Below the pieces are notes generated by a model. That model did no database searches, was not told the DNA's origin, and saw only the letters and a program-made list of their open reading frames with translations. A stretch of 31,427 bases of DNA, taken from the NCBI GenBank assembly GCA_964617995.1, contig CAZTXD010000029.1, positions 1 through 31,427 of the forward strand. Reading direction: 5' to 3'. This DNA comes from CAZTXD01 sp964617995 (GTDB lineage Bacteria > Actinomycetota > Acidimicrobiia > Spongiisociales > ZC4RG35). The position numbers were made by a program, and so were the translations under genes. Shown here piece after piece: positions 1-6,254 of this stretch; the stretch's first letter is position 1, and the number at the start of each line of letters is the position of its first letter.

Positions 1-390
1 CGGCAACAGGCCGTTCAGGCGAAGCAGCTGAAGGAGACCCAGGTCACCGCGCGGCTCAACGAGCTGGATAAGTCCAAGCTTGTTATCACGCCTGCGGTGA
101 AGCAGGAGATCTTCGATCTCGCTGTGAGCCTGGACGAGACCCAGGCTAACAAGTTCTGGGGTATCATGCAGCACATGCAGTCCAGCCAGTCGTTCCTCGT
201 TGAGCTCGGCGAGCGTTCCGGTGCTGGCGTGAAGTACGGCAGTGACAAGTCCGCGTCGCAGAAGTTCGGTGAGATGACCTCCGAGCTGGTGACCAAGGGT
301 TTGTCGTACGCCGATGCTGTCGAGCAGGTGGCTCGGGAGAACCCGACCCTGTACGACCAGTACCGCGAAGAGACGTTCATTAAGGCCTGA
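1..390 (+). CDS. C-terminus of capsid maturation protease/scaffold protein (partial)
   Basis: The reading frame is open from the first base, so this is the 3' end of a longer gene; 129 codons are visible before the stop. The visible part is helical and charged. It ends in a pattern typical of the scaffold tail of Mu-I-like phage proteases: a lysine-rich region, then SYADAVEQVARENPTLYDQY. The position directly before a decoration protein and the major capsid protein fits a protease or scaffold that directs prohead assembly and is later removed. The catalytic part is outside the window, so protease activity cannot be confirmed. A GTG at position 97 is internal and not the start. The role is inferred from position and C-terminal pattern only. 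Confidence 0.6.
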   Translation, partial: RQQAVQAKQLKETQVTARLNELDKSKLVITPAVKQEIFDLAVSLDETQANKFWGIMQHMQSSQSFLVELGERSGAGVKYGSDKSASQKFGEMTSELVTKGLSYADAVEQVARENPTLYDQYREETFIKA

Positions 391-404
391 GAGGAGGAGA
401 CCAG

Positions 405-827
405 ATGGCTTTCGGGGGTAACTTCGTCCTCGACAAGGGCTACGTCGTTGCTGACGACTACAACAGTTCCAGCAGTGACGGTGTTGAGGCTTACCGGGCC
501 GTGGACCTGTCGAGTGATGAGATCGATCTGCAGACGACTGCTGGTGATGCTATCATCGGCGTTGTCCAGGAGGACATCGACGCAGATAAGGTAGCGACGG
601 GGAAGGCTGTTGCCAGTGTTCGGCTGATGGGTATCACCAAGATGCGTGTCAATGGCACTCCTGGTTCTATCAATCAGATGTCGAAGGTGGCTGCTGGTGC
701 TGCCGGTGGGGCTATTCTGGCTACCACTGGTGATGTGCCGATCGGCATTAACCTAACTTCGGGTACCATTGCCGAGGATGACCTCATCGACGTTCTGCTT
801 ACGCCGGGTCTTCCGGATCTGACGTAA
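405..827 (+). CDS. head decoration protein (DUF2190-like)
   Basis: This 140-aa protein is rich in Gly, Ala, Val and Asp and has no charged helices. It resembles the small beta-rich capsid cement proteins of the DUF2190 type: an N-terminal strand (FVLDKGYVVADDY), then a central GDAIIGVVQEDIDAD stretch and a C-terminal DDLIDVLLTPG. Such proteins sit on the outside of the capsid lattice and stabilise it. The start follows a strong GAGGAGGAG ribosome site. It lies between the protease/scaffold end and the major capsid gene, the usual place for a decoration gene. Identification rests on size, composition and position. Confidence 0.65.
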   Translation: MAFGGNFVLDKGYVVADDYNSSSSDGVEAYRAVDLSSDEIDLQTTAGDAIIGVVQEDIDADKVATGKAVASVRLMGITKMRVNGTPGSINQMSKVAAGAAGGAILATTGDVPIGINLTSGTIAEDDLIDVLLTPGLPDLT

Positions 828-855
828 CGAGACCCTGAGGGGAGTGAAATAGCAA

Positions 856-1833
856 ATGGCAGTTTACAGTCCGTCAGGGTCTGGTGACGTTCATGTCGAT
901 GAAATCCTTACCCAGGTTAGCGTCGCGTGGCCGAACAATGGCCTAGTCGGTCAGCGGCTGTTTCCCACGGTTACCGTGCGAAAGCAGTCTGACAAGTACT
1001 ATGTCTTCGGTCGCGAGATGTGGCTGCCCGAGGATGGTGACGTCAGGGCTCCTGGCTCGGTTGCCAACGAGATTCCAGGTCTGAAGGTTTCTACGGATAC
1101 CTACTACGCTCAGGAGCACTCGCTACAGGTTCCGGTAACGGACGAGGAGCGGGAGAACAGCGATTCTCCACTCGCCCCTGACCGCGACGGCACCGAGCTG
1201 GTTACCCAGCGGGTCATGCTTGGTCGCGAGGTCGCTATGAAGAACCTTGCTACTACTGTGGCGAACTACTCCAGCGGTAACACCGTTACGTTGTCGGGTA
1301 CTGATCAGTGGGATGACTACGTCAACTCGGATCCGATTGGCGATATGCGTACTGGTAAGTCGACGATTCACGGTCGGATCTTCCTTGAGCCGACCTTGAT
1401 GGTTGCGCCTTACGAGGTCATGACCGTTCTGGAGGACCACCCGGACTTCCTGGAGCGCATCAAGTACTCGGAGCGGGGCATCTTCACTCCGGAGCTTCTG
1501 GGTGCTGTTCTGGGTATTCGGGAGATCGTTGTGCCTGGTGCGGGTATGAATACCGCAAATGCCGGGCAGCCACCGACGCTGGCTTACGTTTGGGGCAAGG
1601 ATGTCATCATGGCATATGTTCCTGAGCGTGCCGGTCTTCGGATTCCTGCTTACGGGTACGAGTTCGCCTGGGGTCGGCAGTTCGTCGACCGCTGGCGGGA
1701 AGAGCCTCGGGTGTCGGATCTAATCCGTGTCCGTCGGCGCTATGACCTGAAGCTCACGGCTCTTGGTGATCCGGGTACTGCTGATGATGGTCTTTCCATC
1801 GCTGGGTACCTCATCAAGGACGCGGTTAGCTAA
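856..1833 (+). CDS. major capsid protein
   Basis: The protein has 325 aa and matches the pattern of capsid subunits found with Mu-I-like proteases. The N-terminus has the sequence around VDEILTQVSVAW with NGLVGQRLFP (residues about 12-40). The middle has an E-loop-like segment, and the C-terminus is rich in aromatic and arginine residues (FAWGRQFVDRWREEPRVSDLIRVRRRYD). It is expected to adopt the HK97 fold and form the prohead shell. The gene is in the canonical place after protease and decoration genes and is preceded by a GGGGAG ribosome site. There is no sign of a fused domain. The start at ATG 856 is the only good one. Confidence 0.85.
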   Translation: MAVYSPSGSGDVHVDEILTQVSVAWPNNGLVGQRLFPTVTVRKQSDKYYVFGREMWLPEDGDVRAPGSVANEIPGLKVSTDTYYAQEHSLQVPVTDEERENSDSPLAPDRDGTELVTQRVMLGREVAMKNLATTVANYSSGNTVTLSGTDQWDDYVNSDPIGDMRTGKSTIHGRIFLEPTLMVAPYEVMTVLEDHPDFLERIKYSERGIFTPELLGAVLGIREIVVPGAGMNTANAGQPPTLAYVWGKDVIMAYVPERAGLRIPAYGYEFAWGRQFVDRWREEPRVSDLIRVRRRYDLKLTALGDPGTADDGLSIAGYLIKDAVS

Positions 1834-1845
1834 GGGGGCTAAAAC

Positions 1846-2229
1846 ATGGCTAAGGCGTGGAAGGCTCGGACCCGTATCAAGGCGGGCAAGGATAGTTCAG
1901 GGAACAAGAGGGAGTTTCAGGTCGGTGACGTTGTTACTGGGTTGACTCCTGAACAGATGGCTCAGCTTTGGGAGGCTGGCGCTCTTGAGGAGACGGCAGT
2001 TGGAGGTGCTGACACGGCTCCTGCTGCTAGTGCTTCTCAGGCTGGCGACGCTTCTTCCAAGGAAGAGGAGGAAAAGGTTTCGGAATCGGTTGCGAGTCCC
2101 GGTTCTGAGGCCAAGAAGAGCACTACGGGTTCTAGTACTGCTTCCACCACCGGTGGTACTGGTACTAAGAGTGCTGAGACCTCTGCGAGCCAGGGTGGGG
2201 GCACCAAGGAAGGATCCGGCACCAACTGA
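1846..2229 (+). CDS. small head-region protein with Ser/Thr/Gly-rich tail
   Basis: The protein has 127 aa in two parts. Residues 1-50 form a compact domain with the sequence EFQVGDVVTGLTPEQMAQLWEAGAL, a common pattern in small phage proteins next to the capsid gene. Residues from about 55 to the end are low-complexity Ala, Ser, Thr, Gly and Glu with no hydrophobic core, probably disordered. The gene starts 12 bases after the capsid stop and is followed by a strong hairpin. A role in head structure or head-tail joining is plausible from position only; I do not recognise a function. Confidence 0.6.
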   Translation: MAKAWKARTRIKAGKDSSGNKREFQVGDVVTGLTPEQMAQLWEAGALEETAVGGADTAPAASASQAGDASSKEEEEKVSESVASPGSEAKKSTTGSSTASTTGGTGTKSAETSASQGGGTKEGSGTN

Positions 2230-2239
2230 GGTGTAGTGA

Positions 2240-2287
2240 GATGGGCCGTGAGTCGCTTGTGGGGGAATAAGTGACTCACGGCCCATC
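2240..2287 (+). terminator. 15-bp perfect hairpin behind the capsid block
   Basis: A 15-bp perfect inverted repeat (GATGGGCCGTGAGTC at 2240-2254 and its complement at 2273-2287) surrounds an 18-nt loop. It lies in the 87-bp gap after the capsid block and is not followed by a T-run. It may be a partial terminator or an mRNA-stabilising stem that keeps capsid output above that of the connector genes downstream. That function is inferred; the repeat itself is directly visible. Confidence 0.7.
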
Positions 2288-2316
2288 GAGGACTTAGCTG
2301 ACAGGAGGATGGAGTT

Positions 2317-2793
2317 ATGCCTCGCATTACTGTGGCGGAGGCGCAGGCTTGGGCTGAGAGTTCCAAGTTCACCATCCCTACTTCTGGTGGTGGAAGCAGC
2401 TTTACTGCACAGGATACTTCGCAGCTGGAGCAGATTGAGGAAGAGATCCTCGCCAAGATTGCAAATGCTTACGACACGTCCGATTGGACAGATGAAAATA
2501 CTACGCCTAGACTCGTTCGAGTAGCCATTGCTAAGAAGTTTGTAGCGTGGGCGTATCGTAGGCAGTACAGCGAATCGCTTGGTGACGTTGATGCTTCGTA
2601 CTCGGCACTGCTTGAGGCTAACGCAAGTTCCATCATCGATGGGATTGTAGACGGTACGATCGAGATTCCGGATGAAGGTGGGTCGAACATTGGTCCTGTG
2701 TTCTATCCTACTGATGCTTCGTCCGCTTTGGAGCCTACTAGGGATGATCCTTCGTTGGGTCCAGCGAAGTTCTCGATGGGGTTGAGTTTCTAA
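2317..2793 (+). CDS. head-tail connector/adaptor protein
   Basis: This 158-aa protein has an N-terminal segment like that of gp6/DUF1320-type adaptors (MPRITVAEAQAWAE). A helical stretch of about residues 35-95 follows, including RLVRVAIAKKFVAWAYRRQYSE. The C-terminus is flexible and acidic. Adaptors of this class form a ring below the portal and close the head for tail attachment. The start is placed at 2317 because AGGAGG lies eight bases upstream; an ATG at 2309 is in another frame. It overlaps the next gene by one base (TAATG). The family call is by pattern and gene order. Confidence 0.6.
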   Translation: MPRITVAEAQAWAESSKFTIPTSGGGSSFTAQDTSQLEQIEEEILAKIANAYDTSDWTDENTTPRLVRVAIAKKFVAWAYRRQYSESLGDVDASYSALLEANASSIIDGIVDGTIEIPDEGGSNIGPVFYPTDASSALEPTRDDPSLGPAKFSMGLSF

Positions 2794-3473
2794 TGGCACT
2801 ACCTCGTGAGCAGATAAGCTCGTTTCCCATTAGACGCGGGCAGGCGATGCTGTCTGTTGGGAACATGAGGCTCCATGGAGACATTGACTTGGGATGGCAA
2901 GTCACACCTTCCATCGGGATGGTTGCCAAGGACATCGATAGGCTCGGTCTTGACATTCGGTCGTACAAGGAACCTTTGACTCGGTCTATCAAGCAGGTCA
3001 TGATTCCTTCGATCCGAAAGAACTTTGATGCTGGTGGGCGTCCTGCGTGGCCCGAACTAACGGCTGACACGATCAAGATACGTGGTGAAGCTTGGCCTAT
3101 CTTGAGGCGTACAGGAAAGCTTAGAAAGGCTGCTACGCAGTTCAACATCTGGGACGTTAGTTCGACTAGTGCTTCTGTGCGTAGGCTTCCTTCGACGGCT
3201 TGGTACGGTGCTATTCACCAGCAGGGCCTGGGTGGCTTTAGTGGATTTATGTCTGGGGCTAAAAAGAGTCTTGGTCGAGGTGCTTCTTCTAGCGACATCA
3301 CACGGCGTGCTTTTGAGATGATGGATGAAGCTCGGGGTGTCGGTGGTGGTAGGGCTGTAGAGATCCCGCAACGACGGTTCATTATGTACCAGGAACAGGA
3401 CCTAGACGACATCCAGGAGATCTTCCTGGAGTGGTTCCTTGACCGTGCTAGGAAGGTAGGGCGGTTTACATGA
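2793..3473 (+). CDS. virion morphogenesis / head-completion protein
   Basis: The protein has 226 aa. It contains the signature of the Mu-gpG-like virion morphogenesis group: IRKNFDAGGRPAWPELTADT, followed by ILRRTGKLRKA and an IHQQG segment near the middle. The C-terminus (VEIPQRRFIMYQEQDLDDI) also matches that group, where it reads as P-R-F followed by an acidic helix. Members complete the head-tail interface before tail docking. It is coupled to its neighbours by TAATG upstream and ATGA downstream, so it belongs to one translational unit with the adaptor and terminator genes. Confidence 0.7.
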   Translation: MALPREQISSFPIRRGQAMLSVGNMRLHGDIDLGWQVTPSIGMVAKDIDRLGLDIRSYKEPLTRSIKQVMIPSIRKNFDAGGRPAWPELTADTIKIRGEAWPILRRTGKLRKAATQFNIWDVSSTSASVRRLPSTAWYGAIHQQGLGGFSGFMSGAKKSLGRGASSSDITRRAFEMMDEARGVGGGRAVEIPQRRFIMYQEQDLDDIQEIFLEWFLDRARKVGRFT

Positions 3474-3931
3474 CGACACCGCTATCTGATAGCACGCTCG
3501 AGATCGCTGATAGGTTCTACGTCATCCTCGATGATGCTAAAGGTTCATTGAATCTGGCAGACGTCTTCTTTGGCGATCAGGACATGGTTCCTCGGACACC
3601 TGCGTTGTGCGTCGAGCCTGGGGTAAAACGTCGTGAGCTGCAAGGTGTGCCTGACACGACTCTCAACTTGATTGATACTTTCTTCCTTATTTACCACTCG
3701 CCTATCATTGAGAGCCAGCAGGCGCGTCGTGACACTATTGCTTTTGCTGAGGCGATCGAGACGTACTTGCACCTAAATCATCTGCGCCTCTTTTCTAGTG
3801 GTGGGGACCAACTTACTATTCACGGGCATTGTAGTGACTTGGATCCAGGGTTTGCGTACAAGGACAAAACAAAGTACAATGCGGTGCAGATGACTTGGAC
3901 GAGTACGACTAAGACTAGGCTGCAGGTGTAG
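3470..3931 (+). CDS. tail terminator protein (probable)
   Basis: This 153-aa protein sits between the head-completion gene and the tail genes, where siphoviruses keep the tail terminator. It has a mixed alpha/beta pattern: an N-terminal helix (TLEIADRFYVILDDA), a strand with PALCVEPG, a helix with RDTIAFAEAIETYL, and a C-terminal beta hairpin ending in a run of Thr and Lys. That layout agrees with terminator proteins that cap the tail tube. It overlaps the upstream gene by four bases (ATGA). No catalytic motif is seen. The call depends mostly on position, length and fold pattern. Confidence 0.5.
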   Translation: MTTPLSDSTLEIADRFYVILDDAKGSLNLADVFFGDQDMVPRTPALCVEPGVKRRELQGVPDTTLNLIDTFFLIYHSPIIESQQARRDTIAFAEAIETYLHLNHLRLFSSGGDQLTIHGHCSDLDPGFAYKDKTKYNAVQMTWTSTTKTRLQV

Positions 3932-3939
3932 GAGGTAGC

Positions 3940-4155
3940 ATGAGGTACGTACTAACGTCGACGCACAATAGGGCTGTGCGTGTTGACGGGTTGGGAGTAA
4001 TTCGTCCTGGTGAGACGGAGATCTCTCCAGAGGTAGCTGAACGATTCAAACATCAGCGCGGACTGACACTGGTGCAGGCAAGTCTTCCTGAGGGTGTAGA
4101 AGTCGCTGTTGTTGTCGAATCCGAGAAACCACGCAATGCGAAGAAGGTGAAGTAG
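3940..4155 (+). CDS. small protein before the major tail gene, function unknown
   Basis: A 71-aa protein with a good ribosome site (GGAGG, four bases before ATG). The first two thirds look like a small beta fold (VRVDGLGVIRPGETEISPEVAERF). The C-terminus is Val-rich and then basic (KPRNAKKVK). It is one base away from the major tail gene. Small basic-tailed proteins at this place are common in actinobacteriophages, but I cannot name a function. Confidence 0.6.
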   Translation: MRYVLTSTHNRAVRVDGLGVIRPGETEISPEVAERFKHQRGLTLVQASLPEGVEVAVVVESEKPRNAKKVK

Positions 4156-4156
4156 A

Positions 4157-5428
4157 ATGTCCTATGGTATTGGGGCAGGAGGCCTAGTGGGCGTGGCTCT
4201 CGAGGTCCTCGAAGCTCCCGAAAGTCTGGCGGGTACTGCTGAGACTTCTGGTGGTACGCTGGCCGATGATACGTACTTCTACTACGTAACTGCCGTCAAT
4301 GACAATGGTGAGACGACGGTCAGTAACGAAGAAGAGGTAGAACTCGCTGGTGGAAGTGGTAGCGGGTCGATTGACCTGACTTGGGACATCGTTACGGGTG
4401 CTGACACCTACAACATCTACCGCGGAACTGCTACTGGGACTGAAGAGCTTCTAGACAGCAGTGCTACTAACAGCTACACCGATGACGGCTCGGAAACGCC
4501 TGATGGTGCTTTTCCTACTGTTAATACGGCTACTGATCCAGGCACGTACCGTGAGCCTACGAAGTTCATTCCGATCACCTCTGAGTCGCTGCAGATGATG
4601 GAGGATACCCAGTTTCGTCGGCCGATTAGGCAGTCTGCCGATGTGATCGGTGCTGTTGCTGGTAACGAGCACGTCGAAGGTGACATCTCGATGGAGGCTC
4701 TGGAGGATTGTATCCTCTACTTCCTTCTGGCTTCTCGCACGACTGTGGAGCGCACAGGTTCAAGTCCGAACTTTGTGTACACCTTTGAACCGGCTGCCTT
4801 CGCGGTGGCTCAGTACACCCTTTCTATTACGGTTATCCGTTCTGATGAGGTGTTCGGTTACACTGGGTGCACGACTGGTAGGTTTACCTTTGGTATCAAC
4901 AATGGTATGCTTACCTTTACTGTGGGCATCATTGGTCGGGACGAGGAAGAGCAGGACGAGCCGTCTTCGACCTGGCCTACTACGGTACCCTTCGGCGCTG
5001 GACAGTACGCCATCGAAATCCCCACAGGGTCTGCTGTGACTGACACCGACACCTTTGAGTGGTCGGTTGAGGACAACGCTGAGGCACAGTTCCGGCTTAA
5101 GGATAGTGGTCGTGGTGCTGAGTTCGTGCGGTTTGGTGAGCGTGATGTCACTTGCACTATGGCTCGTGACTTCCTGACGAGAGCTGACTACGACCTGTTC
5201 AAGTCGGTCACTTCCCAGAGCATGACGCTTGAGGCCACTAAGGGCACTGACAACTCCATTTCGATGCTGACTCCTGTGACGTTCAAGGAGTCGTACGAGG
5301 TGGGCTTGAGTGGTCAGGGCGACTTGGTTCGAGCTAACATCTCGTATCGCGGCACCATCAACTCTTCGGGGATCGCGTACCAGTTGGTCATTGCTTCACA
5401 AGAGGACATCTCGTCGATCTTTAGCTAA
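4157..5428 (+). CDS. major tail protein with inserted Ig/FN3-like domain
   Basis: This 423-aa protein forms the tail tube. The start of a classic siphovirus tube protein (GVALEVLEAP, residues about 12-22) and its expected continuation (REPTKFIPITSESL, residues about 132-146) are separated by about 105 residues. This insert reads as an Ig/FN3-like domain, with TYFYYVTAVNDNGETTVSNE, then ADTYNIYRGT. The rest, to residue 423, is the tube domain, with DISMEALEDCILYFLL and a C-terminal beta-rich region. Ig/FN3 modules on tube proteins usually decorate the tail surface and may bind carbohydrates. They are usually found at the C-terminus, so an N-terminal loop insertion is less common. The gene is followed by the 176-bp palindromic gap. 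Confidence 0.8.
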   Translation: MSYGIGAGGLVGVALEVLEAPESLAGTAETSGGTLADDTYFYYVTAVNDNGETTVSNEEEVELAGGSGSGSIDLTWDIVTGADTYNIYRGTATGTEELLDSSATNSYTDDGSETPDGAFPTVNTATDPGTYREPTKFIPITSESLQMMEDTQFRRPIRQSADVIGAVAGNEHVEGDISMEALEDCILYFLLASRTTVERTGSSPNFVYTFEPAAFAVAQYTLSITVIRSDEVFGYTGCTTGRFTFGINNGMLTFTVGIIGRDEEEQDEPSSTWPTTVPFGAGQYAIEIPTGSAVTDTDTFEWSVEDNAEAQFRLKDSGRGAEFVRFGERDVTCTMARDFLTRADYDLFKSVTSQSMTLEATKGTDNSISMLTPVTFKESYEVGLSGQGDLVRANISYRGTINSSGIAYQLVIASQEDISSIFS

Positions 5429-5440
5429 AGACCAACGAGG

Positions 5441-5556
5441 TTAGAATGAAAACAGACCCGGTTAGACTTGAGTTAGACAGACAATTCCACTAGCCCGAAT
5501 CCCATAACACGGGCTAGTGACATAGTGAGTTCTAACTTGGTCTAATCGGGACTGTT
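5441..5556. promoter_or_regulatory. nested palindrome with phased TTAGAC hexamers
   Basis: The 176-bp gap between the major tail and chaperone genes is mostly one large imperfect palindrome. Outer arms at 5451-5477 and 5531-5556 match with few differences, and an inner perfect stem lies at 5488-5519. On the + strand, TTAGAC-like hexamers begin at 5441, 5452, 5462 and 5473, spaced 10-11 bp. The right arm carries TTAGAC and TTAGAA in reverse orientation. A possible -10 (TAAAAT, 5566-5571) follows without a clear -35. The same design recurs at 19317-19435. Operator, promoter control or RNA structure are all possible. Confidence 0.55.
5488..5519 (+). terminator. 10-bp perfect hairpin behind the major tail gene
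   Basis: CACTAGCCCG (5488-5497) pairs perfectly with its complement at 5510-5519 around a 12-nt loop. It is the core of the larger palindrome. It could reduce readthrough from the highly expressed tail tube gene, or stabilise its mRNA. There is no T-run, so it is a weak candidate for a classical intrinsic terminator. Confidence 0.5.
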
Positions 5557-5604
5557 AAAAGGTGGTAAAATCGAAGTCTGGCAGAGACTAGAGGGAGGTC
5601 TAAA

Positions 5605-6009
5605 ATGCCGGTAGCAGTTATTCAAGGTGAACCGGAGCACTTTGATCTGAAGACGTGCCCGCCGGATGGGTATGTTAAGATCAAGAGAATGACTCACGGT
5701 GAGAAGCTGGAGCGTCGTAAGTTCACTTCGCAGATGGCCATGGAGGCCGATACGAAAAACAAGTCCATGAAGGGTGTCATTGACCTCTTCAAGGAGGAGA
5801 CCAGCTTCTACGACTTCGCGCACTGTGTTGTCGATCATAATTTGACCGACAAGGACGGCAGACCATTGATCTTCAAGAATCCGTCTGATGTTCGGAAGCT
5901 TGCGGGTCAGGTTGCCGAAGAGATCGAGACGTACATTGACAAGGTGAACAACTTCGAGGACAGTGAAGAACTGGGAAACTCGAATGGCGAATCCGAGCCC
6001 ACGTCGTAG
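5605..6009 (+). CDS. tail assembly chaperone, short form
   Basis: This 134-aa product is the unshifted form of the tail assembly chaperone (lambda gpG equivalent). It has an N-terminal beta segment (VAVIQGEPEHFDLKTCPPDGYVKI) and a helical middle that ends in an acidic stretch (VNNFEDSEELG). A GGGAGG ribosome site lies just upstream. The short form is normally made in excess and binds the tape measure protein during tail assembly together with the frameshifted long form. Its place directly before the tape measure gene supports this. Confidence 0.8.
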   Translation: MPVAVIQGEPEHFDLKTCPPDGYVKIKRMTHGEKLERRKFTSQMAMEADTKNKSMKGVIDLFKEETSFYDFAHCVVDHNLTDKDGRPLIFKNPSDVRKLAGQVAEEIETYIDKVNNFEDSEELGNSNGESEPTS

Positions 6010-6236
6010 CTGATCGCCCTTTCGAACAGTTCGACGTCGAAGGCTCGGTAGCGTCGAACCTTTTGCACATGTGTCACATATACAAGGTTCTTCCGCAAGC
6101 TGGAGGGCTGTTAGACCAGGACAGCCTTCTCGTTTACCTGCTACAAGTGTATGAATCGGCTGTTGCTGAGAGGCAAAGTAGAGAGCATCAGCAGCGTGAG
6201 CGAGAGATGCAGAAGGCCAGAGCACGCAGTAAGTAG
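5605..6236 (+). CDS. tail assembly chaperone, long form by -1 frameshift
   Basis: Slippage at GGGAAAC joins codons 1-125 of the short form to a -1 frame running from 5979 to the TAG at 6234-6236, about 210 aa in total. The shifted frame reads as real protein: LEWRIRAHVVADRPFEQFDV, then a helical region and a charged C-terminus (REREMQKARARSK). LEWRI-type tryptophan/arginine starts followed by VV-D-P are typical of gpGT-type extensions. The frame has no start codon of its own. It ends 18 bases before the tape measure ATG, so it fills what would otherwise be a 245-bp gap. The fusion was not confirmed experimentally here. Confidence 0.75.
5973..5979 (+). promoter_or_regulatory. -1 programmed frameshift slippery heptamer GGGAAAC
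   Basis: The heptamer is read G-GGA-AAC in the zero frame and GGG-AAA-C after a -1 slip, fitting the X-XXY-YYZ rule. It is nine codons before the zero-frame stop and leads straight into an open -1 frame that encodes the expected chaperone extension. Confidence 0.8.
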
Positions 6237-6254
6237 GGGAGGTACAGGTACACG

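Noticed and set aside
1897..2799. 300-aa open frame on the - strand
   Set aside because: It is antisense to the small head protein and adaptor genes and crosses the hairpin at 2240-2287; composition is Arg/Ser/Leu-rich with no motif.
6109..6115. GTTAGAC inside the chaperone extension
   Set aside because: A single copy within coding sequence without phased neighbours; not counted as part of the TTAGAC element. The same holds for GTCTAAC near 16040.
5542..6225. 227-aa open frame on the - strand across the chaperone region
   Set aside because: The + strand chaperone pair with slippery site explains the region better; the - frame has no recognisable pattern.
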